Part shown: positions 24,626-34,800 of the stretch, piece after piece
Layout of the letters: every line of letters starts with the position of its first letter
Position numbering within the stretch: the stretch's first letter is position 1
Assembly (NCBI RefSeq): GCF_005145045.1
Contig: NZ_CP039691.1
Location: 1,314,001-1,378,000, forward strand
Origin: Agrobacterium larrymoorei
Lineage (GTDB): Bacteria; Pseudomonadota; Alphaproteobacteria; Rhizobiales; Rhizobiaceae
Reading direction: 5' to 3'
Length of the DNA: 64,000 bases
Position numbers and translations under genes: made by a program
Notes under the pieces: generated by a model
What the model saw: the letters and a program-made list of their open reading frames with translations, nothing else
Told to the model about the DNA's origin: nothing
The model's database searches: none

Positions 24626-25039
24626 ATGTTGCAGCCAAAGCGTACTAAGTACCGTAAGCAGTTCAAGGGACGCATCAAGGGCGTCGCCAAGGGCGGCTTT
24701 GACCTGGCATTCGGTGAATTCGGCTTGAAGTCGCAGGAACCGAACCGCGTGAATGCACGCGAGATCGAAGCGGCCCGCCGCGCGATCACGCGTTACATGA
24801 AGCGCGCAGGTCGCGTTTGGATCCGTGTATTCCCCGATACTCCGGTCACGGCGAAGCCGACCGAAGTTCGTATGGGTAAGGGCAAGGGTTCGGTTGATTA
24901 CTGGGCATGCAAGGTCAAGCCCGGTCGTATGATGTTCGAGATCGACGGTGTTTCCGAGGAGATCGCCCGCGAGGCGCTTCGTCTCGGCGCAGCCAAGCTC
25001 TCGGTCAAGACGCGCTTCGTACAGCGCATCGCAGAGTAA
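24626..25039 (+). CDS. rplP: 50S ribosomal protein L16
   Basis: A 137-aa protein near the A-site tRNA elbow. [19 protein letters not shown] and [19 protein letters not shown], which holds the arginine hydroxylated in other bacteria, are present. It lies 38 bp after rpsC and 12 bp before rpmC. Confidence 0.98.
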   Translation: MLQPKRTKYRKQFKGRIKGVAKGGFDLAFGEFGLKSQEPNRVNAREIEAARRAITRYMKRAGRVWIRVFPDTPVTAKPTEVRMGKGKGSVDYWACKVKPGRMMFEIDGVSEEIAREALRLGAAKLSVKTRFVQRIAE

Positions 25040-25051
25040 GGAGCAAGGCAC

Positions 25052-25252
25052 ATGAAAGCCGAAGATATTCGCGGCCTCAGCGCCGATCAGCTCAAGGACA
25101 AGCTGGCTGACCTGAAAAAGGAACAGTTCAACTTGCGTTTCCAGAAGGCCACCGGCCAGCTGGAAAAGTCCTCGCGCATCAACGAAGTCCGTAAGGACAT
25201 CGCCCGGATCAAAACCATTGCTGCCCAAAAGGCCGCAGAAGCCAAGGCCTAA
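25052..25252 (+). CDS. rpmC: 50S ribosomal protein L29
   Basis: A 66-aa two-helix protein near the tunnel exit. The [18 protein letters not shown] signature and the basic [12 protein letters not shown] tail are present. It is followed after 11 bp by rpsQ. Confidence 0.97.
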   Translation: MKAEDIRGLSADQLKDKLADLKKEQFNLRFQKATGQLEKSSRINEVRKDIARIKTIAAQKAAEAKA

Positions 25253-25263
25253 GGAAGAATACT

Positions 25264-25500
25264 ATGCCTAAACGCATTCTCCAGGGCGTCGTTGTATCCG
25301 ACAAGAACGAAAAGACCGTCGTAGTACGCGTTGAGCGCCGTTTCGCTCACCCGCTGCTGCAGAAGACAGTTCGTCGTTCCAAGAAGTACAAGGCGCACGA
25401 CGAAAACAACCAGTACAAGGTCGGCGATGTGGTTTCCATCGAGGAATGCGCACCGATCTCGAAGGACAAGCGCTGGACGGTTGTTGCCGCCCACGCTTAA
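25264..25500 (+). CDS. rpsQ: 30S ribosomal protein S17
   Basis: A 78-aa OB-fold protein that binds 16S rRNA early in assembly. [20 protein letters not shown] and the [18 protein letters not shown] core are typical. It is the last gene before a terminator-like hairpin at the point where the S10 operon ends in E. coli. Confidence 0.97.
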   Translation: MPKRILQGVVVSDKNEKTVVVRVERRFAHPLLQKTVRRSKKYKAHDENNQYKVGDVVSIEECAPISKDKRWTVVAAHA

Positions 25501-25511
25501 TTTCAACGGAA

Positions 25512-25540
25512 TCGCGCCGACTCACTTGTATTCGGCGCGA
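25512..25540 (+). promoter_or_regulatory. Hairpin after rpsQ
   Basis: A 9-bp stem TCGCGCCGA (25512-25520) pairs with TCGGCGCGA (25532-25540), 11 bases after the rpsQ stop, followed by aaaatctg. Probably a 3'-end or processing hairpin. Confidence 0.4.
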
Positions 25541-25563
25541 AAATCTGTATGAAGCACCGCAAG

Positions 25564-25593
25564 GACGCTCGTGACCCGAGCGTCTTTTGCTTT
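25564..25593 (+). terminator. Terminator between rpsQ and rplN
   Basis: An 8-bp stem (25564-25571 with 25577-25584), 5-nt loop and ttttgcttt tail lie in a 235-bp gap. This splits the S10 and spc units and leaves about 140 bp for an rplN promoter. Confidence 0.7.
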
Positions 25594-25735
25594 GATGCGC
25601 ACGGAAGGTCCCTCTGGGAAACCACCCTGGCAAGATTTCTTCCGCGCAAAAACAGAGATTTCATAAGCTGGAACAGGGGGCTTCATCCATGATGTCTGCC
25701 CAACCGCTCTGGTAACAACAAGAAGGCGACCTGAC

Positions 25736-26104
25736 ATGATTCAGATGCAAACAAACCTCGACGTGGCGGATAATTCCGGCGCACGTCGTGTCATGTGCAT
25801 CAAGGTGCTGGGCGGCTCCAAGCGCAAGTACGCTTCCGTTGGCGACATTATCGTCGTTTCCATCAAGGAAGCTATTCCGCGCGGCCGCGTCAAGAAGGGC
25901 GACGTGATGAAGGCGGTAGTCGTTCGTACTGCCAAGGACATCCGCCGCGCCGACGGCAGCGTCATCCGTTTCGATAACAACGCAGCTGTTCTTATCGACA
26001 ACAAGAAAGAGCCGATCGGCACCCGTATCTTCGGACCGGTTCCTCGCGAGCTTCGCGGCAAGAACCACATGAAGATCATCTCGCTGGCTCCAGAAGTACT
26101 GTAA
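25736..26104 (+). CDS. rplN: 50S ribosomal protein L14
   Basis: A 122-aa beta-barrel at the subunit interface (bridge B8), where RsfS binds to silence ribosomes in starvation. [20 protein letters not shown] and [20 protein letters not shown] are canonical. First gene of the spc-type unit, after a terminator-like hairpin. Confidence 0.98.
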   Translation: MIQMQTNLDVADNSGARRVMCIKVLGGSKRKYASVGDIIVVSIKEAIPRGRVKKGDVMKAVVVRTAKDIRRADGSVIRFDNNAAVLIDNKKEPIGTRIFGPVPRELRGKNHMKIISLAPEVL

Positions 26105-26116
26105 GGAGCGATTGCG

Positions 26117-26425
26117 ATGCAGAAGATTCGTAAAGGCGACAAGGTTGTCGTATTGACCGGTAAGGACAAGGGCCGTACCGGCGAAGTAATCCAGGTGATG
26201 CCGAAGGAAGATCGGGCTATCGTGCGTGGCGTAAACATGGTGAAGCGTCACCAGCGCCAGACCCAGAGCCAGGAAGCCGGCATCATCAACAAGGAAGCAT
26301 CCTTGCACATCTCCAACATTGCCATCGCCGATAAGGATGGCAAGCCGACCCGCGTTGGCTTCAAGATTGAAGATGGCAAGAAGGTCCGTGTGGCCAAGCG
26401 TTCGGGAGAAGTCATCGATGGCTGA
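26117..26425 (+). CDS. rplX: 50S ribosomal protein L24
   Basis: A 102-aa assembly initiator with a KOW motif ([20 protein letters not shown]) at residues 3-22. Its stop lies inside the start of rplE (8-bp overlap ATGGCTGA), so the two are coupled. Confidence 0.98.
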   Translation: MQKIRKGDKVVVLTGKDKGRTGEVIQVMPKEDRAIVRGVNMVKRHQRQTQSQEAGIINKEASLHISNIAIADKDGKPTRVGFKIEDGKKVRVAKRSGEVIDG

Positions 26426-26975
26426 GACCAAGTACGAACCGCGTCTCAAGACGGAATACGTATCCCGTATCCGCGGCGCCATGCAGGAGAAGTTCTCCTA
26501 CGCTAACGTTATGATGATCCCCAAGCTGGACAAGATCGTCATCAACATGGGTGTGGGCGAGGCGACTGCCGACTCCAAGAAGCCCACGGTTGCCGCTGGC
26601 GATCTGGCTGCTATCGCAGGTCAGAAGCCGGTCGTAACCAAGGCTCGCAACTCGATTGCTGGCTTCAAGGTACGTGAAGGCATGCCGATCGGTGCGAAGG
26701 TTACCCTTCGTGGCGTTCGCATGTATGAATTCCTTGACCGTCTGATCAACATCGCGCTTCCGCGCGTTCGCGACTTCCGGGGCTTGAACCCGAAGAGCTT
26801 TGACGGCCGTGGCAACTTCGCCATGGGCATCAAGGAGCACATTGTGTTCCCAGAAATCAACTACGATAAGGTTGATCAGATGTGGGGCATGGACATCATC
26901 GTTTGCACGACGGCGACTTCGGACGACGAAGCACGGGCTCTTCTGACAGAGTTCAACTTCCCGTTCCGTCACTAA
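26418..26975 (+). CDS. rplE: 50S ribosomal protein L5
   Basis: A 185-aa protein binding 5S rRNA and contacting the P-site tRNA. The start is set at [14 protein letters not shown], which overlaps rplX by 8 bp; the longer reading frame upstream is not homologous. [18 protein letters not shown] and the C-terminal [17 protein letters not shown] are typical. Confidence 0.98.
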   Translation: MAETKYEPRLKTEYVSRIRGAMQEKFSYANVMMIPKLDKIVINMGVGEATADSKKPTVAAGDLAAIAGQKPVVTKARNSIAGFKVREGMPIGAKVTLRGVRMYEFLDRLINIALPRVRDFRGLNPKSFDGRGNFAMGIKEHIVFPEINYDKVDQMWGMDIIVCTTATSDDEARALLTEFNFPFRH

Positions 26976-27008
26976 CCGTAACGACGAGCGTAGAAAAGGA
27001 ACTCCGAT

Positions 27009-27314
27009 ATGGCGAAAACAAGCGCAGTTGAAAAGAACAAGCGCCGCCGCAAGACAGTTGCCTCCCAGGCCGGCAAGCGTGCCGCCCTCAAGGCCATCGT
27101 CATGAACCAGTCTCTTCCGATCGACGAGCGGTTCCAGGCAACTCTGAAGCTCGCTTCGCTGCCGCGTGACGGCTCGAAGACGCGTATCCGCAACCGCTGC
27201 GAAGTAACGGGCCGTCCGCGCGCGTTCTATCGCAAGCTCAAGATGTCGCGTATCGCGCTTCGTGAGCTGGGCAATTCCGGCAAGGTGCCGGGCGTTGTCA
27301 AGTCGAGCTGGTAA
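27009..27314 (+). CDS. rpsN: 30S ribosomal protein S14 (zinc-free type)
   Basis: A 101-aa 30S head protein. The length and the lack of the CxxC...CxxC zinc ribbon (one Cys, in [10 protein letters not shown]) place it in the long, zinc-independent class. [16 protein letters not shown] is the conserved C-terminal core. Confidence 0.98.
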   Translation: MAKTSAVEKNKRRRKTVASQAGKRAALKAIVMNQSLPIDERFQATLKLASLPRDGSKTRIRNRCEVTGRPRAFYRKLKMSRIALRELGNSGKVPGVVKSSW

Positions 27315-27326
27315 GGAGACGGGCAC

Positions 27327-27725
27327 ATGACCATGACTGATCCTTTGGGTGATATGCTCACCCGCATCCGCAATGGTGCTTCCCGTCGCAAGTCTTCGGT
27401 TAGCACGCCTGCTTCCAGCCTGCGCGCACGCGTTCTCGACGTGCTGCAGTCTGAAGGCTACATTCGCGGTTATTCCAAGGTCGATTTCGAAAACGGCAAG
27501 TCCGAATTCACAATCGAACTGAAGTACTACGAAGGTGCGTCGGTGATCCGTGAGATCGGCCGCGTATCCAAGCCGGGCCGCCGGGTTTATGTCTCGGTAA
27601 AGTCCATTCCGCAGGTCGCGAACGGCCTCGGCATCACCATCCTTTCGACCCCGAAGGGCGTGATGGCCGATCACCAGGCTCGCGAACAGAACGTTGGTGG
27701 CGAGGTTCTTTGCTCGGTCTTCTAA
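27327..27725 (+). CDS. rpsH: 30S ribosomal protein S8
   Basis: A 132-aa primary 16S rRNA binder. [17 protein letters not shown] and the C-terminal [20 protein letters not shown] are conserved. In E. coli S8 represses the spc operon by binding the rplE region; a similar site was not assessed here. Confidence 0.98.
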   Translation: MTMTDPLGDMLTRIRNGASRRKSSVSTPASSLRARVLDVLQSEGYIRGYSKVDFENGKSEFTIELKYYEGASVIREIGRVSKPGRRVYVSVKSIPQVANGLGITILSTPKGVMADHQAREQNVGGEVLCSVF

Positions 27726-27768
27726 GACCCGAGCAAGGATCTCCTTAACGGACAGACAGGATAGAAAT

Positions 27769-28302
27769 ATGTCTCGTATCGGTAAAAAGCCCGTTCAGGT
27801 TCCTGCAGGTGTGACGGCCACGGTTGACGGCCAGAAGATTACTGCCAAGGGCCCTAAGGGTGAACTGTTCTTCGTCGCTAACGACGAAGTTCAGGTAAAG
27901 CTGGAAGATAACGCGGTTTCGGTTACGCCTTCCAACGACACGAAGGAAGCTCGTTCCAAGTGGGGCATGTCCCGCACGATGGTCGAGAACATCTTCAAGG
28001 GTGTCAAGGACGGCTACGAACGCAAGCTCGAAATCAACGGCGTTGGTTATCGTGCAGCCATGCAGGGCAAGAACCTGCAGCTGGCTCTCGGTTTCAGCCA
28101 CGACGTGGTTTACCAGACTCCGGAAGGCATCACCATTGCCGTTCCGAAGCCAACGGAAATCATCGTTTCGGGTATTAACAAGCAGCAGGTCGGTCAGGTT
28201 GCCGCGGAAATCCGCGAATACCGTGGTCCCGAGCCCTACAAGGGCAAAGGCGTCAAGTACGCTGAAGAACGGATCGTCCGCAAAGAAGGCAAGAAGAAGT
28301 AA
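27769..28302 (+). CDS. rplF: 50S ribosomal protein L6
   Basis: A 177-aa protein near the sarcin-ricin loop. The start is set at [15 protein letters not shown]; an in-frame extension upstream into rpsH is not homologous. [19 protein letters not shown] and [20 protein letters not shown] are present. Confidence 0.98.
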   Translation: MSRIGKKPVQVPAGVTATVDGQKITAKGPKGELFFVANDEVQVKLEDNAVSVTPSNDTKEARSKWGMSRTMVENIFKGVKDGYERKLEINGVGYRAAMQGKNLQLALGFSHDVVYQTPEGITIAVPKPTEIIVSGINKQQVGQVAAEIREYRGPEPYKGKGVKYAEERIVRKEGKKK

Positions 28303-28314
28303 GGAACTCGCGAA

Positions 28315-28677
28315 ATGGCTAGCAGGAAAGAAGCACTTGCACGTCGCGCGAACCGTGTACGCCGCCAACTCAAGTCGGTTGCAAACGGTCGCCCGCGCCT
28401 GTCGGTTCATCGCTCGTCGAAGAACATCTACGCTCAGGTCATCGATGACGTTGCTGGCAAGACGCTTGCGTCTGCCTCCACGCTCGAAGCTGATCTGCGC
28501 TCGTCGCTGAAGACCGGCGCTGACGTTGCGGCTGCTGCCGTCATCGGCAAGCTGGTTGCAGAGCGCGCTGGCAAGGCTGGCGTCAAGGATGTCGTATTCG
28601 ACCGCGGCGCATTCATCTATCACGGCCGCGTAAAGGCCCTGGCGGATGCTGCCCGTGAAGGCGGTCTGAACTTCTAA
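28315..28677 (+). CDS. rplR: 50S ribosomal protein L18
   Basis: A 120-aa 5S rRNA-binding protein of the central protuberance. [20 protein letters not shown] and the C-terminal [20 protein letters not shown] are conserved. A terminator-like hairpin follows immediately. Confidence 0.98.
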   Translation: MASRKEALARRANRVRRQLKSVANGRPRLSVHRSSKNIYAQVIDDVAGKTLASASTLEADLRSSLKTGADVAAAAVIGKLVAERAGKAGVKDVVFDRGAFIYHGRVKALADAAREGGLNF

Positions 28678-28682
28678 TCTTT

Positions 28683-28711
28683 TCCGCCCGGGTATTTCTC
28701 GGGCGGATTTT
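28683..28711 (+). terminator. Terminator-like hairpin between rplR and rpsE
   Basis: An 8-bp stem (28683-28690 with 28700-28707), a 9-nt loop and TTTT lie 6 bases after the rplR stop, inside a cluster usually treated as one operon. It could attenuate rather than stop transcription. Confidence 0.55.
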
Positions 28712-28796
28712 CACCGGTCCACGGGACTTCAGCAATGAAGCCGGTGGGCCTTCTCTCGTTTGCCGTTCTACCCGCAAAAGAAAAAGGACAAGGACA

Positions 28797-29366
28797 ATGG
28801 CACAGGAAAAAAGAGGTTCTCGCGACGACCGCCAGAACCGTGAAGAGCGCGATAGCGAATTCGTCGACAAGCTGGTCGCGATTAACCGCGTTGCTAAGGT
28901 TGTTAAGGGTGGCCGTCGCTTCGGCTTCGCCGCTCTCGTCGTCGTTGGCGACCAGAAGGGCCGCGTTGGCTTCGGTCACGGCAAGGCTCGTGAAGTTCCG
29001 GAAGCTATCCGCAAGGCAACTGAAGCTGCCAAGCGCGATCTGATCTTCGTTCCGCTGCGCGATGGCCGCACGCTGCACCACGACGTCAACGGTCGTCACG
29101 GCGCTGGCAAGGTTCTTCTGCGCTCTGCAAAGGCTGGTACCGGTATCATCGCCGGTGGTCCGATGCGCGCTGTTTTCGAAACGCTCGGCGTTCACGACGT
29201 TGTTGCCAAGTCGACCGGTTCCTCGAACCCTTACAACATGGTTCGCGCTACGTTCGACGCTCTGAAGCATCAGGTTCATCCGAAGGACATCGCTGCACAG
29301 CGTGGTCTCAAGTATGCAACCCTTCAGGCTCGTCGCGTCGCTTCCGGCGTTGCTTCTGAAGAGTAA
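28797..29366 (+). CDS. rpsE: 30S ribosomal protein S5
   Basis: A 189-aa protein at the mRNA entry site. The double-stranded RNA-binding fold begins [20 protein letters not shown], where family members carry spectinomycin-resistance changes; no obvious loss is seen. [20 protein letters not shown] is the C-terminal core. The gap of 119 bp before it holds a hairpin. Confidence 0.98.
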   Translation: MAQEKRGSRDDRQNREERDSEFVDKLVAINRVAKVVKGGRRFGFAALVVVGDQKGRVGFGHGKAREVPEAIRKATEAAKRDLIFVPLRDGRTLHHDVNGRHGAGKVLLRSAKAGTGIIAGGPMRAVFETLGVHDVVAKSTGSSNPYNMVRATFDALKHQVHPKDIAAQRGLKYATLQARRVASGVASEE

Positions 29367-29377
29367 GGATCTGGATC

Positions 29378-29584
29378 ATGGCCAAGAAGACTACTGAAGC
29401 CAAGCAGACTGTAACGGTCGAACAGATCGGCAGCCCAAATCGCCGCCCAGCTATTCAGCGCCAGACGCTGATCGGCCTGGGTCTCAACAAGATGCACCGT
29501 CAGCGTACACTGGAGGATACTCCATCTGTTCGCGGCATGATCCGTGCGGTCCAGCATCTCGTTCGCGTCGTAGACGAGAAGTGA
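29378..29584 (+). CDS. rpmD: 50S ribosomal protein L30
   Basis: A 68-aa protein of the large subunit. [20 protein letters not shown] and [20 protein letters not shown] are canonical. It lies 11 bp after rpsE and 10 bp before rplO. Confidence 0.97.
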   Translation: MAKKTTEAKQTVTVEQIGSPNRRPAIQRQTLIGLGLNKMHRQRTLEDTPSVRGMIRAVQHLVRVVDEK

Positions 29585-29594
29585 GGAACCTATC

Positions 29595-30074
29595 ATGAAA
29601 CTCAATGAAATCAGAGACAACGAAGGCGCCACCAAGGACCGTATCCGCGTAGGTCGCGGTATCGGCTCCGGCAAGGGCAAGACCGGTGGTCGCGGCGTCA
29701 AGGGTCAGAAGGCTCGTTCGGGCGTTGCCATCAACGGCTTCGAAGGCGGTCAGATGCCAATCTACCGTCGCCTGCCGAAGCGCGGCTTCAACAACATCTT
29801 CGCTTCCGAATACGTGACCGTTTCGCTCGGTCGTGTTCAGGCTGCTATCGATGCTGGCAAGCTGGACGCAAAGGCAACTGTCGATGCCGCTGCTCTCAAG
29901 GCAGCTGGTGTGATCCGTCGTCCAAAGGACGGCGTTCGCATCCTGGCCGATGGCGAGCTGACGACGAAGGTTGCTTTCGAAGTTGCTGGCGCTTCCAAGC
30001 CTGCTATCGAAAAAATCGAGAAGGCTGGTAGCTCTATCAAGCTTCTCGTTGTTGCACCGGAAGCTTCCGAGTAA
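29595..30074 (+). CDS. rplO: 50S ribosomal protein L15
   Basis: A 159-aa late-assembly protein. [20 protein letters not shown], the glycine/lysine-rich [20 protein letters not shown] arm and [18 protein letters not shown] are present. A strong hairpin with a T-rich tail follows, cutting it off from secY. Confidence 0.98.
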   Translation: MKLNEIRDNEGATKDRIRVGRGIGSGKGKTGGRGVKGQKARSGVAINGFEGGQMPIYRRLPKRGFNNIFASEYVTVSLGRVQAAIDAGKLDAKATVDAAALKAAGVIRRPKDGVRILADGELTTKVAFEVAGASKPAIEKIEKAGSSIKLLVVAPEASE

Positions 30075-30088
30075 TATATAATGTCTCG

Positions 30089-30124
30089 AACGCCCGGGGT
30101 GTTTCACTCCGGGCGTTTCTCTTT
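30089..30124 (+). terminator. Terminator after rplO
   Basis: A 9-bp perfect stem (30089-30097 with 30109-30117) extends by four more pairs toward a 3-nt loop and is followed by tctcttt. It ends the spc unit before secY. Confidence 0.75.
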
Positions 30125-30417
30125 ACGCTACGTAAGTCTTTGAAAATCTAATCGATTTGACGGATCTGCGCAGCGACTCACTGTGTTCTCGCATGTCTCG
30201 CGCTGAAAATGCCGCAGCTTGCAGCGCAGGAGAGAGCCTCACAGTCCTTGAACTCCCTGAGGGGAGGGGATAGGACATACGAAAACAGGGTGAGGCATGA
30301 TTGCGGCGAGACAGCCGCTATCCGTCAGAAGCCCGGTTTTTGAACCAGTATCTTTATAGACCTTTGCCGGAAACGCCGGTTGCCGTGCTGTTGGACAAGG
30401 GTCATGCGGGGAATTTT
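30125..30417 (+). promoter_or_regulatory. Long leader or promoter region of secY-adk
   Basis: About 290 bp without a supported gene. A possible promoter is TTGAAC (30248-30253) with TAGGAC 17 bp later (30271-30276), and a short ctccc/gggag hairpin lies between them. An in-frame extension of secY upstream to 30301 has no homology to the family. The stretch suggests separate transcription of secY-adk. Confidence 0.35.
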
Positions 30418-31758
30418 ATGGCTTCAGCAGCGGAACAACTGGCCTCAAACCTGAATTTTTCGACCTTCGCCAAGGCTGAAGATCTGAAAAAGCGCCTCTG
30501 GTTTACTCTAGCCGCACTTCTCGTTTATCGCCTCGGCACGCATATTCCGCTTCCCGGTCTGAACCCGGAAGCCTATGCGCAGGCGTTTCGCGGCCAGGCG
30601 AATGGCATTCTCGGTCTTTTCAACATGTTTGCGGGTGGCGCTGTCGAGCGTATGGCGATTTTCGCCCTCGGCATCATGCCTTACATCTCCGCTTCGATCA
30701 TCGTGCAGCTCATGACCTCAGTCGTGCCCTCGCTCGAAGCGTTGAAGAAGGAAGGCGAAGCAGGCCGCAAGATCATCAATCAGTACACGCGCTACGGCAC
30801 GGTGCTGCTCGGCACGCTTCAGGCTTACGGCATTGCCGTCGGTCTCGAAAGCGGGGCAGGGCTCGTTGTCGATCCGGGCTGGTTCTTCAAGATTTCCACG
30901 GTCATCACGCTGCTTGGCGGCACGATGTTCCTGATGTGGCTCGGTGAGCAGATCACGTCTCGCGGTATCGGTAACGGTATCTCGCTGATTATCTTCGCAG
31001 GTATTGCCGCCGGTCTTCCGAAGGCTCTGGCTGGTACGCTTGAACTTGGCCGTACAGGCGCATTGTCCACAACTTTGATCCTGACGGTCGTGGTCGTTGC
31101 TATTGGTGTCATCGCGCTCATCGTCTTCGTTGAACGTGCGCAGCGCCGTCTTCTGATCCAGTATCCGAAGCGTCAGGTTGGCAACCGCATGTTCCAGGGC
31201 GATACTTCGCACCTGCCGCTGAAGCTCAACACTGCCGGTGTTATCCCTGCGATCTTCGCGTCGTCGCTGCTGCTGCTTCCTGCAACGGCTGCAGGTTTCA
31301 CCAACAGCACGAACCTGCCGACCTGGGCGACGTCGATCATCGCATCGCTTCAGCACGGGCAGCCGCTGTTCATGCTGTTCTACGGTATGCTGATCGCATT
31401 CTTCGCTTTCTTCTACACGGCGATCGTGTTCAATCCGAAGGATACGGCAGATAACCTCAAGAAGCATGGCGGCTTCATTCCCGGCATTCGCCCAGGCGAG
31501 CGCACGGCTGAGTATATCGACTACGTCCTGACCCGTATCACCGTCGTCGGCGCGATCTATCTCGTCTTCGTGTGTATCCTTCCTGAGACACTTATCGCCC
31601 GTACCGGCATACCATTAGCCCTTGGTGGTACTTCGCTTTTGATCGTTGTCAGTGTAACTCTGGACACTGTTGCTCAGATCCAGGGCCACCTGATTGCGCA
31701 GCAGTATGAGGGGCTGATCAAGAAATCGAAATTGCGTGGAGGAAAGAGGGGACGATGA
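30418..31758 (+). CDS. secY: Protein translocase subunit SecY
   Basis: A 446-aa, ten-helix channel protein of the inner-membrane SecYEG translocon. The start is set at [20 protein letters not shown] with gcgggga upstream. The first helix region [15 protein letters not shown], the plug area [20 protein letters not shown] and the C-terminal loop [20 protein letters not shown] are typical. The adk start overlaps its stop (ATGA), so both are coupled. Confidence 0.98.
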   Translation: MASAAEQLASNLNFSTFAKAEDLKKRLWFTLAALLVYRLGTHIPLPGLNPEAYAQAFRGQANGILGLFNMFAGGAVERMAIFALGIMPYISASIIVQLMTSVVPSLEALKKEGEAGRKIINQYTRYGTVLLGTLQAYGIAVGLESGAGLVVDPGWFFKISTVITLLGGTMFLMWLGEQITSRGIGNGISLIIFAGIAAGLPKALAGTLELGRTGALSTTLILTVVVVAIGVIALIVFVERAQRRLLIQYPKRQVGNRMFQGDTSHLPLKLNTAGVIPAIFASSLLLLPATAAGFTNSTNLPTWATSIIASLQHGQPLFMLFYGMLIAFFAFFYTAIVFNPKDTADNLKKHGGFIPGIRPGERTAEYIDYVLTRITVVGAIYLVFVCILPETLIARTGIPLALGGTSLLIVVSVTLDTVAQIQGHLIAQQYEGLIKKSKLRGGKRGR

Positions 31759-32366
31759 GACTGATATTTTTGGGACCGCCAGGTGCAGGCAAGGGAACAC
31801 AGGCCAAGCGCGTGACGGACAAGTACGGCATTCCGCAGCTTTCCACCGGCGATATGCTGCGTGCGGCTGTGAGCGCTGGAACGGAAATCGGCAAGCGCGC
31901 CAAGGCGGTGATGGATGCCGGTGGTCTCGTGTCGGACGATATCGTCAACCAGATCGTTTCCGAGCGCATCGAGCAGGAAGACTGTGCGAAGGGCTTCATC
32001 CTCGATGGATATCCGCGCACCGTGCCGCAGGCCAAGGCTCTGGCCGAGAACCTGCAGCAGAAGAACATCCAGCTGGATGCCGTCATCGAGCTGAAGGTGG
32101 ACGAGGAGGCGCTGGTGCGCCGAATCGAAAACCGCGTGGCCGAAACCATCGCGGCTGGTGGAGCCGTGCGTTCGGACGACAATCCGGAAGCTTTCCGCAA
32201 GCGTCTGTCCGAGTACCGCGAAAAGACCGCGCCTCTGTCTGAATACTATCAGCAGCAGGGCGAGCTGGTGGTGCTGGATGGCATGGCGCATGTGGATGCG
32301 GTCACAGCTTCCATCATCGGCGTTCTGGAAAAGGATGCCAGCGTGGCTTCTGCTGCCCGCGTATAA
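31755..32366 (+). CDS. adk: Adenylate kinase (short LID)
   Basis: A 203-aa nucleotide kinase that interconverts ATP plus AMP and two ADP. P-loop [10 protein letters not shown] is at residues 7-16; [10 protein letters not shown] and [11 protein letters not shown] are the AMP-site motifs. The LID region after RRIENRV is short and lacks the four-Cys zinc motif and the long insert, so this is the short form common in alphaproteobacteria. ATGA overlap with secY. Confidence 0.98.
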   Translation: MRLIFLGPPGAGKGTQAKRVTDKYGIPQLSTGDMLRAAVSAGTEIGKRAKAVMDAGGLVSDDIVNQIVSERIEQEDCAKGFILDGYPRTVPQAKALAENLQQKNIQLDAVIELKVDEEALVRRIENRVAETIAAGGAVRSDDNPEAFRKRLSEYREKTAPLSEYYQQQGELVVLDGMAHVDAVTASIIGVLEKDASVASAARV

Positions 32367-32414
32367 AGAATCTTGGCGGGGCCGGTTGCTTTTTTGAACT
32401 GATTCCGTTAAACA

Positions 32415-32457
32415 CCGCGCCAACTCGCGACAACCCAAGCGACTGGCGCGGATTTTC
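32415..32457 (+). terminator. Terminator between adk and rpsM
   Basis: An 8-bp outer stem (32415-32422 with 32444-32451) and a 4-bp inner stem (32425-32428 with 32439-32442) are followed by attttcc. It ends secY-adk and leaves about 130 bp of leader before rpsM. Confidence 0.6.
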
Positions 32458-32589
32458 CTCAAGGGAAGGAAAGTCCGGGTTCGGTCGTTTTGACTTGTGA
32501 CGAACAGGAATTTGAACTGGCGGCAGATCGTGCCGCTCAAATGGAAGCACCACTTGCCGGATGGCAACTGGAACGCAAGGAGAATAGAC

Positions 32590-32958
32590 GTGGCACGTAT
32601 CGCTGGCGTCAACATCCCGACGGCTAAGCGCGTTGTTATCGCTTTGACCTATATTCACGGGATTGGTCCGAAATTCGCGCAGGAAATCATGGACAAGGTC
32701 GGCCTTGCCGCTGACAAGCGCGTTCATCAGCTGACGGATGCTGAAGTCCTTCAGATCCGCGAAACCATCGACCGCGACTACCAGGTCGAAGGCGATCTTC
32801 GTCGCGAAACCGCGATGAACATCAAGCGCCTGATGGACCTCGGTTGCTACCGTGGCCTGCGCCATCGCCGTGGCCTTCCGGTCCGCGGTCAGCGCACCCA
32901 CACCAACGCCCGCACCCGCAAGGGTCCGGCGAAGGCTATCGCTGGTAAGAAGAAGTAA
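32590..32958 (+). CDS. rpsM: 30S ribosomal protein S13
   Basis: A 122-aa 30S head protein that bridges to L5. It uses a GTG start with caaggag upstream; the longer ATG frame from 32497 is rejected because its first residues are not part of the family. [20 protein letters not shown] and the C-terminal [17 protein letters not shown] are canonical. Confidence 0.98.
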   Translation: MARIAGVNIPTAKRVVIALTYIHGIGPKFAQEIMDKVGLAADKRVHQLTDAEVLQIRETIDRDYQVEGDLRRETAMNIKRLMDLGCYRGLRHRRGLPVRGQRTHTNARTRKGPAKAIAGKKK

Positions 32959-32981
32959 TTTTCCGTTTAATCGGAAGGGGA

Positions 32982-33010
32982 GGCTGGTGCGAACCGCGCC
33001 AGCCTTTCTG
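32982..33010 (+). terminator. Terminator-like hairpin between rpsM and rpsK
   Basis: A 10-bp stem with one G-U pair, ggctggtgcg with cgcgccagcc, and a 3-nt loop (32982-33004) is followed by tttctg. It lies 23 bases after the rpsM stop. Confidence 0.5.
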
Positions 33011-33095
33011 AGTTTGGCATGGAGCCTGCCTTTAGGTGAAGTGCCGGTGTAGCCGCTGGTGTTACGGCGGTGAAGAGATCAACGAAAGGTATATC

Positions 33096-33485
33096 ATGGC
33101 CAAGGAAGCCACTCGCGTTAAACGCCGCGAACGTAAAAACATCACGTCGGGCGTAGCGCACGTCAACTCGACCTTCAACAACACGATGATCACCATCACC
33201 GACGCACAGGGCAACGCTATTGCCTGGTCGTCTGCTGGTGCAAAGGGCTTCAAGGGCTCGCGTAAGTCTACGCCGTTCGCTGCCCAGATCGCTGCTGAAG
33301 ATTGCGCCAAGAAGGCTCAGGAACACGGCATGAAGTCGCTTGAGGTAGAGGTTTGCGGTCCAGGTTCTGGTCGTGAATCCGCACTTCGCGCTCTGCAGGC
33401 TGCCGGCTTCCTCATCACGTCCATCCGCGACGTGACGCCGATCCCGCACAACGGTTGCCGTCCTCGCAAGAAGCGCCGCGTCTAA
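33096..33485 (+). CDS. rpsK: 30S ribosomal protein S11
   Basis: A 129-aa platform protein. The start is set at [38 protein letters not shown] and the C-terminal [18 protein letters not shown] are typical. rpsD does not follow, as is usual in alphaproteobacteria; rpoA comes next. Confidence 0.98.
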   Translation: MAKEATRVKRRERKNITSGVAHVNSTFNNTMITITDAQGNAIAWSSAGAKGFKGSRKSTPFAAQIAAEDCAKKAQEHGMKSLEVEVCGPGSGRESALRALQAAGFLITSIRDVTPIPHNGCRPRKKRRV

Positions 33486-33503
33486 CGCGTTTCTGTCTGG
33501 AAG

Positions 33504-33535
33504 TTCCGCCTCTCCTTCGGTTTGGCGGAATTTTC
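33504..33535 (+). terminator. Terminator-like hairpin between rpsK and rpoA
   Basis: A 7-bp stem (33504-33510 with 33524-33530) with a 13-nt loop is followed directly by TTTT. The 186-bp gap could hold an extra rpoA promoter. Confidence 0.5.
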
Positions 33536-33671
33536 GCGTAATCGGCGTGTGGTTGCCGGCGTGGCCGGTGTGCTTACGCTTGAAACCCGCCGATGAACCC
33601 CAGCGGTTCCTCTCGGTGATCATGCTCGGTCCGCCACGATTGGATGGTGGCGGCGAACGGAAGGTTTAAAG

Positions 33672-34682
33672 ATGATTCAAAAGAATTGGCAGGAACTGAT
33701 CAAGCCGAACAAGGTCGAGTTCACTTCCTCCAGCCGCACCAAGGCAACGCTTGTTGCCGAGCCGCTGGAGCGTGGTTTCGGTCTGACGCTCGGTAACGCG
33801 CTTCGTCGCGTGCTCCTGTCGTCTCTGCGTGGCGCGGCTGTAACCGCGGTGCAGATCGACGGCGTTCTGCATGAATTCTCCTCCATCCCCGGCGTTCGGG
33901 AAGATGTGACGGACATCGTGCTCAACATCAAGGAAATCGCCATCAAGATGGACGGCGATGATTCCAAGCGCATGGTCGTGCGCAAGCAGGGCCCTGGTGC
34001 CGTAACCGCTGGTGACATCCAGACGGTTGGCGACATCGAGATCCTGAACCCTGATCACGTTATCTGCACGCTCGATGATGGCGCTGAAATCCGCATGGAA
34101 TTCACCGTCAACAACGGCAAGGGCTACGTGCCTGCAGAGCGTAACCGCGCGGAAGATGCCCCAATCGGCCTCATCCCTGTGGACAGCCTTTATTCTCCGG
34201 TCAAGAAAGTGTCCTACAAGGTGGAAAACACCCGTGAAGGCCAGGTTCTGGACTATGACAAGCTTATCATGACGATCGAGACCAACGGTTCGGTTTCCGG
34301 CGAAGATGCCGTTGCCTTTGCCGCTCGCATTCTTCAGGACCAGCTTGGCGTGTTCGTCAACTTCGACGAGCCACAGAAGGAAGCAGAAGAAGAATCGGTG
34401 ACTGAACTGGCGTTCAACCCGGCACTTCTCAAGAAGGTTGATGAACTCGAGCTGTCCGTTCGTTCGGCAAACTGCCTGAAGAACGACAACATCGTCTACA
34501 TCGGCGACCTCATTCAGAAGACCGAAGCCGAAATGCTTCGCACGCCGAACTTTGGTCGCAAGTCGCTCAACGAAATCAAGGAAGTTCTCGCTTCCATGGG
34601 TCTGCACCTCGGCATGGAAGTGCCAGCATGGCCGCCAGAGAACATCGAAGATCTCGCCAAGCGTTACGAAGACCAGTACTAA
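33672..34682 (+). CDS. rpoA: RNA polymerase alpha subunit
   Basis: A 336-aa subunit. The N-terminal domain ([20 protein letters not shown], residues about 36-55) dimerises and nucleates core assembly. The C-terminal domain (about residues 250-325, with [20 protein letters not shown] and [20 protein letters not shown]) contacts UP elements and activators. Ribosome site ggaagg. A similar-sized ORF on the opposite strand is a shadow. Confidence 0.99.
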   Translation: MIQKNWQELIKPNKVEFTSSSRTKATLVAEPLERGFGLTLGNALRRVLLSSLRGAAVTAVQIDGVLHEFSSIPGVREDVTDIVLNIKEIAIKMDGDDSKRMVVRKQGPGAVTAGDIQTVGDIEILNPDHVICTLDDGAEIRMEFTVNNGKGYVPAERNRAEDAPIGLIPVDSLYSPVKKVSYKVENTREGQVLDYDKLIMTIETNGSVSGEDAVAFAARILQDQLGVFVNFDEPQKEAEEESVTELAFNPALLKKVDELELSVRSANCLKNDNIVYIGDLIQKTEAEMLRTPNFGRKSLNEIKEVLASMGLHLGMEVPAWPPENIEDLAKRYEDQY

Positions 34683-34688
34683 CAAAGA

Positions 34689-34716
34689 AAAGGCAGGCCC
34701 TTGAAAGACTGCCTTT
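34689..34716 (+). promoter_or_regulatory. Hairpin between rpoA and rplQ
   Basis: An 8-bp stem aaaggcag/ctgccttt (34689-34696 with 34709-34716), 6 bases after the rpoA stop. The T-run is short, so attenuation or mRNA processing is more likely than full termination. Confidence 0.45.
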
Positions 34717-34800
34717 CCCCGTCAAACAGCAGATAAGTCATCTGCATGTGCCAGGAAACGGCAGGCCCGGATAGGGAACCTGCGCTAAAGGAGAATAGCA

